The notes under the pieces are model-generated. The model was not told where the DNA came from and ran no database searches. It worked only from the letters and a program-made list of their open reading frames with translations. Source: Hyphomicrobium sp. (GTDB lineage: Bacteria; Pseudomonadota; Alphaproteobacteria; Rhizobiales; Hyphomicrobiaceae). From it: a stretch of 64,000 bases of DNA. The DNA lies in NCBI GenBank assembly GCA_016793445.1, contig JAEUME010000005.1, positions 186,001-250,000 on the forward strand. The letters are read 5' to 3'. The first letter of the stretch is position 1; every line of letters starts with the position of its first letter. Below are positions 34,776-43,077 of the stretch, one piece after another. Made by a program: the position numbers and the translations under genes.

Positions 34776-35789
34776 TCAGTGCCCAAGGACGCGCAATAAC
34801 GCGGCATGGAATTTCTCGGGATCCTCCACATGGGGAGAATGGCCAAGGCCCGGGAACTCGACGAGCTGGCCGTTTATCAGTCTTCCCACGGCAGCACGCG
34901 CAAGAGCCGGATAATCGCCAAGCCGCTCCGCCACGTGCTGGGCCGCACGGTCGGACCCCGGCGCGGTACGATCATTCAATCCGATCAGCAGCGTCGCGGG
35001 CATCTTGATGCGTTCAAGCTCATGAACGACAGGCTCGTTGAAAATCATGTCGCTCGTCTGCGCCTGGATCATCGCGACGCGCGCCAATCCCGGCCCCGCA
35101 TACAGGCCTGCCAGCATGGCAACCCAACGGTCATATGCGGGCTTCCACACACCATTGTAGTACATGCGCTGCTGATAGGCCTTGATGGTTGCGGAGGAGG
35201 TCTTCAGCTCACGTTGGTAAAGCGCATCGATGGTCGCATACGGTACGCCTTTGGCTTGCCAGTCCTCCAGCCCCAGTGGATTGACAAGCACAAGCTGCTC
35301 GACCGCGTCGGGGTAGGCGATGGCGAAGCGCGCGGCGAGCATTCCGCCCATCGAATGTCCGATGAGCGTGATCCTGCCGATGCCAAGTTGCGCGATCAGA
35401 GCGCGCGTATTGGCGGCAAGCTGGTTGAGGCTAAACTGATATCCTTGCGGCTTTGAAGATTTGCAGAACCCGATTTGATCCGGAACGACCACGCGGAAAC
35501 CCGCATCGGAGAGCACTTTGATGGTCGCCTCCCATGTCGCGCCACAGAAGTTCTTTCCGTGCAGCAGGACAGCGGTGCGCCCGTTGGCTTTGCCCGCTTG
35601 GGCGGGCACAACGTCCATGTAGGCCATCTCCAGGGTCTGGCCTTGGGAGGCGAAGCTGAACTCTTGAACCCGATGGGGGTAGTCAAAGCCTTCAAGACGT
35701 TCGCCGAACGCTGGCTTTTCGGCGCACGCAACTGTGAGCGTCTGAGCAAAGAGGGCAAGGCCGGCGAGGACAGCAAGGAGACGGGGCAT
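34776..35789 (-). CDS. Secreted alpha/beta hydrolase
   Basis: 337 residues from ATG 35789 (AGGA four bases upstream). Signal peptide ~1-22 (LLAVLAGLALFAQTLTVACA), possibly a lipoprotein-like Cys at the end. Alpha/beta hydrolase fold: oxyanion region VLLHGKNFCGATWE, nucleophile elbow GHSMGG with Ser, acid in GLNDRTAPG and His in FPGLGHSPHVED. Similar to non-haem peroxidase/epoxide hydrolase-like and dienelactone-type proteins; substrate cannot be named. A long run of minus-strand genes surrounds it, but gaps of ~145 bp and ~80 bp leave operon membership open. Confidence 0.86.
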   Translation of the reverse strand: MPRLLAVLAGLALFAQTLTVACAEKPAFGERLEGFDYPHRVQEFSFASQGQTLEMAYMDVVPAQAGKANGRTAVLLHGKNFCGATWEATIKVLSDAGFRVVVPDQIGFCKSSKPQGYQFSLNQLAANTRALIAQLGIGRITLIGHSMGGMLAARFAIAYPDAVEQLVLVNPLGLEDWQAKGVPYATIDALYQRELKTSSATIKAYQQRMYYNGVWKPAYDRWVAMLAGLYAGPGLARVAMIQAQTSDMIFNEPVVHELERIKMPATLLIGLNDRTAPGSDRAAQHVAERLGDYPALARAAVGRLINGQLVEFPGLGHSPHVEDPEKFHAALLRVLGH

Positions 35790-35866
35790 GGGATCCTGTT
35801 GAAGCGTCTGTTCGAGGGGCTCACCTCCCATCCCGCGAGGAAGACGCGTATCATTGCGCGGAAAGT

Positions 35867-36127
35867 TCAGCAGCAGCGTGAGATCTTGCCGCCGTTGACG
35901 CCATAGCGGCTATTCTGACGCTCCTTGAAGAACTCCTCGTAGCTCATCACCGGCTCTCCTGGATGCATCTGCTGGCGGTGATGCACGTAGGCCTCATAAT
36001 CCGGCACGCCGACCATCAGGCGCGCCGTTGACGTGACGCTTTTGAAGAGAGCCCGCACCTTTTCCCCGGCGCTTTGCGCCGGGGCTTGGGCTGGCTCTGG
36101 GGGCCAAGCCTGGTGTCGAACCGCCAT
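35867..36127 (-). CDS. YbdD/YjiX family protein
   Basis: 86 residues from ATG 36127. The core RLMVGVPDYEAYVHHRQQMHPGEPVMSYEEFFKERQ and the end RYGVNGGKISRCC match the YbdD/YjiX family (DUF466), small proteins that are encoded directly after cstA or btsT and modulate these peptide/pyruvate transporters. It starts five bases after the cstA stop, so it is co-transcribed and probably assembles with the CstA protein at the inner membrane. The N-terminal ~22 residues (Pro/Ala-rich) extend beyond the usual family start. Confidence 0.9.
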   Translation of the reverse strand: MAVRHQAWPPEPAQAPAQSAGEKVRALFKSVTSTARLMVGVPDYEAYVHHRQQMHPGEPVMSYEEFFKERQNSRYGVNGGKISRCC

Positions 36128-36132
36128 GAGTG

Positions 36133-38181
36133 CTACTCCGCGGCAACGAGTGTTTCGCGCGCCGTCGCGGTCGGGGAGGCGAGGGCGGCGCGGATGGCCA
36201 TGAAGCCGAAGGCAAGCATGGCGATGACGAGTGCCATGAAAATCGCCGACATCGTGGCATCGATGTAGTTGTTGAACACGATGCGGCCCATCTGCCCGAT
36301 ATCCTTGGCAGGGGCTAGCACCTCTCCTTTTGCAAGTGCGTCGCCGTATTTCTGCGCCTGCGCCAGAAAGCCGATCTTCGGATCCTCATGGAAGAGTTTC
36401 TGCCAACCGGCGGTCAGCGTGCAGATTGCCAGCCAAGCCATGGGAAGGCCCGTCACCCAGGCGTAGCGCTCGCGCTTCAGCTTGAACAGGATCACGGTGC
36501 ACAAGATAAGTGCGATGCAGGCGAGCATCTGGTTGGCGATCCCGAAGAGAGGCCACAGGGTGTTGATGCCGCCCAATGGATCGACGACGCCCTCATAAAG
36601 GAAATAGCCCCATCCGGCCACGGCCAGCGTCGTTGCGGCGATGTTGGCGCCCCAGGATTTCGTGTTCTTGAAGGCGGGCGCGAACATGCCAACCAAGTCT
36701 TGGATCATGAATCGGGCGACCCGGGTTCCAGCGTCGATCGTCGTCAGGATGAACAAAGCCTCGAAGAGGATGGCGAAGTGATACCAGAAGGCCATCAGTG
36801 CCTTGCCGCCAATGGCGCCCGAAAGAATTTCCGCCATGCCGACAGCAAGCGTCGGCGCACCGCCCGTGCGCGATAGGATCGTGCCTTCGCCGACGTCCTT
36901 TGCCGCCTGCTCCAGCATCTCGGGCGTCACCATGAAACCCCACGAGCTGATCTTGGCGGCTGCGTCGGCAGCCGTCGTGCCGATGATCGCGGCCGGCGAG
37001 TTCATGGCGAAATAAATGCCGGGCTCGAGGGCTGTTGCAGCAACGAGCGCCATGATGGCAACGAAGCTTTCCATGAGCATGGCGCCGTAGCCGATGAAAG
37101 GCGCATTCGCTTCGTTATCCAGCATCTTGGGCGTCGTGCCCGAGGATACGAGCGCGTGGAAGCCGGAGACCGCGCCGCAGGCAATCGTGATGAAGAGGAA
37201 GGGAAACAGCGTGCCGGTGAACACGGGGCCGGAGCCGTCGATGAAACGCGTGACGGCCGGCATCTTGATCTCGGGCTGCACCACCAGGATGCCGAGCGCG
37301 AGGCCGAAAATGGTGCCGATCTTGAGGAACGTCGACAGATAGTCACGAGGCGCCAGCAAAAACCAGACGGGCAGCACGGAGGCGATGAAGCCGTAGGCGA
37401 TCAGCATCAGGGAGAGCTGCTCGCCGGAGAAGGTGAACATGGCGGATAACGTGGGGTCTTGCGCAACCGTCTGGCCAAAAAAGATCGACGCCATCAGCAG
37501 CACGAAGCCGATGACCGACATTTCCGCGATGTAGCCCGGGCGGATGAAGCGGCCGTAGACGCCCATCAGCATGGCGATGGGAATGGTGGCGAACACCGTG
37601 AAGGTGCCCCAGGGCGAATGCGCCAGAGCCTTGACGACGACGAGCGCCAAGACCGCGAGCAGAATGATCATGATCATCAGGATGCCGATCATGGCGACGG
37701 TACCGGCGGTCTTGCCCATCTCGCCACGGATCATGTCGCCGAGCGAGCGGCCATCGCGGCGCGTGGAGGCCCAAAGGATGATGAAGTCCTGGACGGCACC
37801 TGCGAAGACGACACCGGCCAGAAGCCACAGCGTGCCCGGCAGGTAGCCCATCTGGGCGGCCAGCACCGGGCCGACCAACGGGCCCGCGCCGGCGATGGCG
37901 GCAAAGTGGTGGCCAAAGAGCACGTTCCTGTCCGTAGGGCAGTAATCGAGCCCGTCATTGTGGCGCATGGCCGGCGTTGGCCGCTTGGGGTCGATCTGCA
38001 CCACCCTGCGCGCGATGAACTGTCCGTAGAAGCGGTAGGCAATCAGGTAAACACAGATCGCTGCCGACACGAGCCAGACGGCATTGATGGTTTCGCCGCG
38101 CGACAGGGCGACAATTCCCAGCGAGATGGCCCCCAGGATGGCCACCGCCATCCAGCCCAACATGGATTTGGCGTCCGTCAT
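36133..38181 (-). CDS. cstA: Carbon starvation protein A, peptide/pyruvate transporter
   Basis: 682 residues, the family's usual length. At least 15 hydrophobic helices. CstA signatures: YRFYGQFIARRVVQIDPKRPTPA, the motif LFGHHFAAIAGAGPLVGPVLAAQMG near residue ~85, and GFHALVSSGTTPKML. CstA transports peptides and pyruvate across the inner membrane, chiefly when carbon is short. Upstream is a 425-bp gene-free stretch that probably carries its promoter; YbdD follows in the same unit. The C-terminal ~100 residues (with AMGVxLAFAFMAIRAA-like helix) are complete. Confidence 0.93.
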   Translation of the reverse strand: MTDAKSMLGWMAVAILGAISLGIVALSRGETINAVWLVSAAICVYLIAYRFYGQFIARRVVQIDPKRPTPAMRHNDGLDYCPTDRNVLFGHHFAAIAGAGPLVGPVLAAQMGYLPGTLWLLAGVVFAGAVQDFIILWASTRRDGRSLGDMIRGEMGKTAGTVAMIGILMIMIILLAVLALVVVKALAHSPWGTFTVFATIPIAMLMGVYGRFIRPGYIAEMSVIGFVLLMASIFFGQTVAQDPTLSAMFTFSGEQLSLMLIAYGFIASVLPVWFLLAPRDYLSTFLKIGTIFGLALGILVVQPEIKMPAVTRFIDGSGPVFTGTLFPFLFITIACGAVSGFHALVSSGTTPKMLDNEANAPFIGYGAMLMESFVAIMALVAATALEPGIYFAMNSPAAIIGTTAADAAAKISSWGFMVTPEMLEQAAKDVGEGTILSRTGGAPTLAVGMAEILSGAIGGKALMAFWYHFAILFEALFILTTIDAGTRVARFMIQDLVGMFAPAFKNTKSWGANIAATTLAVAGWGYFLYEGVVDPLGGINTLWPLFGIANQMLACIALILCTVILFKLKRERYAWVTGLPMAWLAICTLTAGWQKLFHEDPKIGFLAQAQKYGDALAKGEVLAPAKDIGQMGRIVFNNYIDATMSAIFMALVIAMLAFGFMAIRAALASPTATARETLVAAE

Positions 38182-38606
38182 GAGCGTGTTCCCCAGCTAG
38201 CGCGTTTTTCGACTTAGGCCTTTTGCCAGCGACCATAGCCGATGAAACGCCCGATTTCACCCCGCAGAGAGCCTGTGGATACGAAAGGATCGTGGGCTTT
38301 GAGACTTTTGTGTTCTGAAAACGTCTTTGCGGCCAGTTATCGGGTCCCATAAAGGTCGAGCGTCGTAATGGAGTACTACATCGTGGCGAGAGCTTCTCGC
38401 CGGCGCGCCTGAATTCCCCAAGCACGCATCGCCACGGTGTACCAGCCTTCCAGGTGGGTGAACGAGCCAAGGGTTCAGTGTGTGCGGAAGATGGCCGGGC
38501 AGCCATCGTATGAGGCAAGCCCACCGGTTCGCGAAGGCCGGATGCTTGAGGGCGGCGCACGGCGCTTTGCGCTAGGATCGCGGCTCTCGACATTGGGAGC
38601 CTCGTC
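38182..38606. other. Divergent intergenic region upstream of cstA
   Basis: 425 bp between the cstA start (minus) and a small membrane gene (plus). Frames across it are extensions of antisense frames and have no ribosome sites. I see no strong hairpin, riboswitch or repeat; it presumably holds the cstA promoter. Confidence 0.45.
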
Positions 38607-38894
38607 ATGAGCATAGACATGAGAATTGCACTGGGCGTTCTGATCGCCACCGCCGCGACGGATGCCGCCTACGTGATGTTCACGTCCGCCGTCGTGGCCA
38701 AGCGGCCGATGCAGGCGGCGAATTGGAGCGGCATCTGGTACATGCTCTCCTCGTTCGCGGTGATCAGCTACACCAACAACTGGATGTATGTCTTCTTTGC
38801 GGTCATCGGATCGTGGATCGGCGCTTACCTGACGCTGAAGTACTTGCGCCATGAGCCGACCAACCCGCCAGGGCCGCTGAAGCCAACGGCGTGA
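38607..38894 (+). CDS. Small integral membrane protein, unknown function
   Basis: 95 residues from ATG 38607. Three membrane helices: ALGVLIATAATDAAYVMFTSAVV (~8-30), NWSGIWYMLSSFAVISY and NNWMYVFFAVIGSWIGAYLTL, then a short Pro-rich tail. The helix contents with a conserved-looking DAAYV and GSWIGAYL resemble uncharacterised small membrane proteins of Rhizobiales; no transport or enzyme motif seen. It stands alone between the cstA promoter region and a minus-strand barrel gene. Confidence 0.7.
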   Translation: MSIDMRIALGVLIATAATDAAYVMFTSAVVAKRPMQAANWSGIWYMLSSFAVISYTNNWMYVFFAVIGSWIGAYLTLKYLRHEPTNPPGPLKPTA

Positions 38895-38995
38895 AGCGTT
38901 GTCGTGCCAAGCTTCCAGCGTCTTCATTCGCCACACCCAACCGCGGGGACGGTTGTCACGGTGGCGCGCGATCTCTGCGTTGGCGACCACACAGC

Positions 38996-39697
38996 CTAGT
39001 TCAACTGGAAGGTTACACCGGCGCGTATGACAGTGGCGCTGGGATCGATCTCGTACTTGGATGCCGGGATACCAAGCGAGGGTACGGCCGGGAGGTCTTC
39101 CTCAATCGTGGCATAGTCGTAGTGCAGCGCCTCAACACGCAAGCGGACGCGCGGCATTACGAAAGCTTCTACGCCAGCGCCGTAGACCAGCCCTTCGAAG
39201 CTTTGTGAAATATGAGCCGAGCCTCCCGGCGTCACTGAAACGTCGAGCGAGGTGTCTGCCCAGGCATAGCCAAACGTGCCGTAAATCATCACGTTGTCGA
39301 AGGTATAGCCAAGCCGCCCACGGACGGAAGCGCTCGCATTGTAGCTATACTCGGCACTCGCGCTCATGGGCACGCCCAAGGAGGCCAGATCGACCGCAGC
39401 GCTTTCGCTGGCTGTTTCGAAGTTGAAGTCGCCCTCGATGCCGCCAGCGAGGTTGCCACGTCCGATCAGAAAGCCAACGTGAATGCCCCCAAACGGTGAC
39501 GATTTCTCCCAGGAGTCTCGATAGCCGTAAGCTTCGCTTGAGACATCGATCAGATTCCCACCGGCATGTACGCCAGCGTAGACCCCATTCCAGATCGACG
39601 GTATGCCGTCCAGAAACTGAGCTTGCGCCCCGGTCACAAACGCAAGCCAAATGCCCGGAGTCAGTAAAACCCGCAGCCAACGACCGATGATGCCCAT
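38996..39697 (-). CDS. Omp25-like outer membrane beta-barrel protein
   Basis: 233 residues from ATG 39697. Signal peptide ~1-27 (VLLTPGIWLAFVTGAQAQ). The mature N-terminus, IWNGVYAGVHAGG, and the glycine-rich strands (GGIHVGFLIGRGNLAGGIEGDF, ASVRGRLGYTFDNVMIYGTFGYAWADTSL, RLRVEALHYDYATI) show an eight-stranded barrel of the Omp25/31-like family, structural outer membrane proteins of alphaproteobacteria. It ends VTFQLN, not the aromatic residue usual for barrel insertion, which is a small oddity. Apparent paralogue of the partial gene at 1-271. Confidence 0.82.
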   Translation of the reverse strand: MGIIGRWLRVLLTPGIWLAFVTGAQAQFLDGIPSIWNGVYAGVHAGGNLIDVSSEAYGYRDSWEKSSPFGGIHVGFLIGRGNLAGGIEGDFNFETASESAAVDLASLGVPMSASAEYSYNASASVRGRLGYTFDNVMIYGTFGYAWADTSLDVSVTPGGSAHISQSFEGLVYGAGVEAFVMPRVRLRVEALHYDYATIEEDLPAVPSLGIPASKYEIDPSATVIRAGVTFQLN

Positions 39698-40009
39698 GCG
39701 CTTCCTCCCCGTACTGCCGCGGTCTCGTCGGCATCCGGCTCCGGATCAATGCTATCGTGAAGCCGATAAGGTCGGATGAATGCGGAGGTAAATGCACGTT
39801 CCATAGACGTCCCAATGCGGAACGATGCATGGCAACGAGAGGCGTCGTGTTGCGTGTATCTGGTGTCTACAAAGAAGGTCAGCCCCCCACACACGCCAAG
39901 CCATCGCGTTGTACGGCTGCGTGCGGCTCAGTGCCGAACATTCCGTCAATGGGAGAGAGCGGCACACATATTCCTCAGCTAGCATACTAACAAAGATTGT
40001 GAGGTTGCC
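39698..40009. other. Intergenic region upstream of an AT-richer orphan gene
   Basis: 312 bp. Several overlapping short frames on both strands, none with a ribosome site or coding-like composition. No repeat, RNA gene or clear terminator seen. It lies at the edge of the AT-richer segment that continues into the orphan gene at 40010. Confidence 0.4.
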
Positions 40010-40741
40010 GTGACTAACTGGTTTGTACTTGCCGGGTTGTTTCTTTGCTTTGAAGCAGCCAACTTTACAGGCTTCTCGTGGTCGCATCTGCGTTGGCTGT
40101 CTGATGACGAATTAATTAGCATTGCTGTGCGTTTCAAGTATCCACGTGTTTACAAGACCATCGAAGAATTCCGTGCAGACTACTCAAAATTCAAGCCTGA
40201 GGTTTTCTACTGGGAGGACTTCACGGACGACCAGCCCAACCAGTTTTGGTCAAAGTTTTTCGGACACAATCTTTTCAACGTCCGGCTCCCTGATGCGGTT
40301 GTCATCGTTGACGTCGACGGTCATCCTAGGTTTTCACGAAGCTGTAACAAAAACAGCTGGTGCAGCCCGACATTTCCACCTGATGACCCAGTCTTAGGCA
40401 TCGTAGGAACCGTGCAGGAGGGGCCACCGTATTATGATGCTGCCGTAGAGGTCACGGCTAACTGGACTAATGATCCCAAAGGTACTTCCTTCATCTCAGG
40501 GCATTGCTTTTCCGCCTTAAGCCGGTCTGAAAAGCCGACACTGAAGATTGGCTCAAGCAGACGTACGACGGTCACGTTCGATGATATGTACGGCTACTAT
40601 TTGGTGGCAATAAATGACGTGAACAACGGTGCGCGCGGGCAGATCAGGATTAGCGAAGAAGACTTCAAACGCTACCAATCATGTGACAAAGCAATACGCG
40701 CCAAATGGCCGAACGTAGGTGGGGTATCTTGGAAGCGCTGA
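40010..40741 (+). CDS. Orphan hypothetical protein, AT-richer than its neighbours
   Basis: 243 residues from GTG 40010, with GAGG six bases upstream. The N-terminus (WFVLAGLFLCFEAANF) could be a weak signal or anchor helix. The rest is a globular, aromatic-rich protein (FYWEDFTDDQPNQFWSKFFG, VVIVDVDGHPRF, MYGYYLVAINDVNNGARG) with cysteines at CNKNSWC. I do not recognise the family. Base composition is clearly less GC-rich and codon choice less biased than in adjacent genes, which suggests recent acquisition. It ends 137 bp before tRNA-Ala, a common integration point, but I found no duplicated tRNA end. Confidence 0.7.
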   Translation: MTNWFVLAGLFLCFEAANFTGFSWSHLRWLSDDELISIAVRFKYPRVYKTIEEFRADYSKFKPEVFYWEDFTDDQPNQFWSKFFGHNLFNVRLPDAVVIVDVDGHPRFSRSCNKNSWCSPTFPPDDPVLGIVGTVQEGPPYYDAAVEVTANWTNDPKGTSFISGHCFSALSRSEKPTLKIGSSRRTTVTFDDMYGYYLVAINDVNNGARGQIRISEEDFKRYQSCDKAIRAKWPNVGGVSWKR

Positions 40742-40798
40742 AGCAAGCCCTGAAGGCGAAGCGCCGTTGCCTTTGAAGGTTCACTCGAACGGCGCTAT

Positions 40799-40817
40799 GC
40801 GCACCAAATTGGTGCGC
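40799..40817. promoter_or_regulatory. Perfect palindrome resembling an NtrC site
   Basis: GCGCACCAA (40799-40807), one base, TTGGTGCGC (40809-40817). The core GCACCA-N3-TGGTGC matches the NtrC consensus TGCACCA-N3-TGGTGCA except for its outer bases. No -24/-12 sigma-54 promoter is visible on either side. It could equally be the hairpin of a terminator after the orphan gene (CCATTTT follows). Confidence 0.35.
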
Positions 40818-40877
40818 CATTTTCCCTCATCGTGTCAACACATTAGAGGCCCGTTTTATGGGATGATTTCATGGGGT

Positions 40878-40953
40878 TGGTGGAGCCGAGGGGGATCGAA
40901 CCCCTGACCTCGTGAATGCCATTCACGCGCTCTCCCAGCTGAGCTACGGCCCC
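40878..40953 (-). tRNA. tRNA-Ala (anticodon GGC)
   Basis: On the minus strand the 76 bases fold as a complete cloverleaf: acceptor GGGGCCG paired with CGGCTCC, D arm AGCTC ... GAGAGC, anticodon stem CGTGA/TCACG around loop ATGGCAT (anticodon GGC), T arm AGGGGTTCGATCCCCCT, and encoded CCA end. Reads GCC and GCU alanine codons. Confidence 0.97.
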
Positions 40954-41049
40954 GAACCTTATTGGGATGGACCGGGAGCGCGAAGCACCCGGTTGAACCG
41001 GCCTGATAAGTCCTCCAGGCCAAAACTGCAAGGACGTTATTGAGGGTTA

Positions 41050-41430
41050 TCAAGTCTCCTCTTCGCCCTCGGCCACGTCGCCGATAATGCCGGAGACATC
41101 GCCGCCCTCTTCTTCCTCCTCTTCGAGGAAGGTCTCATCGTCCTCATTGCCGACCGCGTCATCGGCCTCGACGTCCTCCAGCGCCTCCTCGCCCTCAGCC
41201 GCGGGCAATTCACCCGCCGTATCAGCATCGTCCGCGTAGACGGGCTTCTTGGGGCTTTTCTTGGCAGCCTTTTCCTCGGCCTGAAGCGCGGCCAGAGCCG
41301 CCGGAGAGGACGCGATCACATAGCTCGCGCCGCAATGGGGGCAGATGATCGGGGTGCGCGCCAGATCGTAGAAGCGCTCGTCGCAGCTCTGACAGGTGCG
41401 CTTGGTCCCGCGCGCTTGCTTGGTCGCCAT
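41050..41430 (-). CDS. TIGR02300 family protein
   Basis: 126 residues from ATG 41430; a longer frame to 41502 adds residues of no family resemblance. A short zinc-ribbon-like head ([14 protein letters not shown], then ICPHCG: Cys13, Cys16, Cys30, Cys33) is followed by a Lys/Ala region and a strongly acidic tail (~70-126, runs of Glu and Asp). This is the alphaproteobacterial TIGR02300 pattern. Function unknown; the acidic tail suggests binding to a basic partner. As in other Rhizobiales, it is divergent from aroA. Confidence 0.88.
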   Translation of the reverse strand: MATKQARGTKRTCQSCDERFYDLARTPIICPHCGASYVIASSPAALAALQAEEKAAKKSPKKPVYADDADTAGELPAAEGEEALEDVEADDAVGNEDDETFLEEEEEEGGDVSGIIGDVAEGEEET

Positions 41431-41664
41431 GAGAGAAAACAGCCTCGATGGATTGGAATGAGGGGCCGGTCTGCCATAGGCTTTGGCCGCTGTCAAAACC
41501 AAATCTTAAAGTCGCTCGGGGCCTGCGACAAGGCGGCCGGGATGTGCGCGTGGTCCGCAGGCAAGGCGAGGGGCAGGCCGCATCGGGCGCAATTGCGATT
41601 GCCCTGGCCGCACAGCAGGGCTATTTCCGCCCCAACGCACAGCAACCTCACGGAAAATCTCCTC

Positions 41665-42999
41665 GTGTCGCACACCGCAGCCGCCAGGCCCCTCTCCGCC
41701 GCCCGCGCTTTGGCTCTCAAGGGCCGTGTCAGGGTTCCGGGCGATAAGTCGATTTCGCACCGGGCTCTCATTTTCGGCGCGCTGGCGACCGGGGTGACGC
41801 GGATCACGGGACTGCTCGAGGCGGAGGACGTGATCAACACGGCTAAGGCCGTCACCGCGCTGGGTGCTCCCGCTGCCAAGACGGGCGGGATATGGGTTGT
41901 GAAAGGCTGCGGCGTGGGGGGCCTCAGGGCACCGGATGCGCCGCTCGATTTCGGCAATTCGGGCACGGGCACGCGGTTGATGATGGGTGTCGTCGCCGGC
42001 CATCCGATCAGCGTGACGATGACGGGGGATGCCTCGCTGTCAAAGCGCCCCATGCGCCGCGTGTTGGGGCCATTGAAGCAGATGGGCCTGCAGATCCTCG
42101 AGGACGGCAAGGAGACGTTGCCGCTCAGCTTGCGCGGACGAGCGGATCTCGTTCCCATCGAGTACGTGCTTCCCGTGCCGTCCGCACAGGTGAAGAGCGC
42201 CATCCTCATTGCGGGACTGATGGCGACGGGCGAGACAACCGTCGTCGAGAAGGAGGCGACGCGCGATCACACAGAGCGGATGCTGCGTTACTTCGGCGCC
42301 GATGTCCGCGCGGTCGAGAAAGACGGTCTGACGCGCATCACCGTCACGGGACCTGCCGAGATGCGCGGCCGCGATGTGACCGTGCCGGGCGATCCGTCAT
42401 CGGCGGCGTTCCTTGTCTGCGCGGCACTGCTGACCGAAGGGTCCGACGTCACCGTTGAGGGTGTGCTCGTCAACGAGACACGAACGGGACTCTACACGAC
42501 GCTGAAGGACATGGGCGCCGATCTTGAATTCCTGAATATGCGCGAGGAGGGCGGTGAGCCGATTGCCGACATTCGCGCGCGCCATTCCAAACTCAAGGGC
42601 GTGCATGTGCCTGCAGAGCGCGCACCCTCGATGATCGACGAATATCCGGTGCTCGCGTGCGTGGCTGCGTTTGCGCAAGGCGAAACGCGCATGGACGGTT
42701 TGGCGGAGCTGAAAGTGAAAGAGAGTGACCGTCTGGCGGCGACCGCAGCGGGGCTTGCCGCCAATGGCGTTAAGGCGCGCGTGGAGGGCGAGACGCTGAT
42801 CGTGACAGGCACTGGCAAGGTGGCGGGCGGCGGTACGGTCGCGACCCATCTTGATCATCGCATTGCGATGGCGTTCCTCACCATGAGCCTCGCCAGTGAA
42901 CGGCCTGTCACGGTCGACGACACGACGATGATCGCCACGAGCTTTCCTGAGTTTCGCGGGCTGATGGAGCAGCTTGGTGCGCGCTATCAGCCCCTATAG
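41665..42999 (+). CDS. aroA: 3-phosphoshikimate 1-carboxyvinyltransferase (EPSP synthase)
   Basis: 444 residues from GTG 41665. Shikimate-pathway enzyme joining shikimate-3-phosphate and PEP. Signatures: [22 protein letters not shown] near residue 20, [17 protein letters not shown] at the PEP site, [17 protein letters not shown] and [15 protein letters not shown]. The length and alignment-like spacing suit class II (Rhizobiales-type) enzymes, but the position equivalent to E. coli Gly96 is Gly here, not the Ala found in the glyphosate-tolerant CP4 enzyme. A frame extending back to 41335 overlaps the TIGR02300 gene antisense and is rejected; the ribosome site for the GTG is weak. Confidence 0.93.
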   Translation: MSHTAAARPLSAARALALKGRVRVPGDKSISHRALIFGALATGVTRITGLLEAEDVINTAKAVTALGAPAAKTGGIWVVKGCGVGGLRAPDAPLDFGNSGTGTRLMMGVVAGHPISVTMTGDASLSKRPMRRVLGPLKQMGLQILEDGKETLPLSLRGRADLVPIEYVLPVPSAQVKSAILIAGLMATGETTVVEKEATRDHTERMLRYFGADVRAVEKDGLTRITVTGPAEMRGRDVTVPGDPSSAAFLVCAALLTEGSDVTVEGVLVNETRTGLYTTLKDMGADLEFLNMREEGGEPIADIRARHSKLKGVHVPAERAPSMIDEYPVLACVAAFAQGETRMDGLAELKVKESDRLAATAAGLAANGVKARVEGETLIVTGTGKVAGGGTVATHLDHRIAMAFLTMSLASERPVTVDDTTMIATSFPEFRGLMEQLGARYQPL

Positions 43000-43077
43000 C
43001 CTAACGGCGCCGGGTTGATGAGAGCGGTTGAAAACGAGAGCCGGTGAAGCAAAACGGCGTGCGGGGGCACTAGGGAA

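Noticed and set aside
41335..41664. N-terminal extension of aroA
   Set aside because: It overlaps the divergent TIGR02300 gene antisense and adds residues absent from EPSP synthases.
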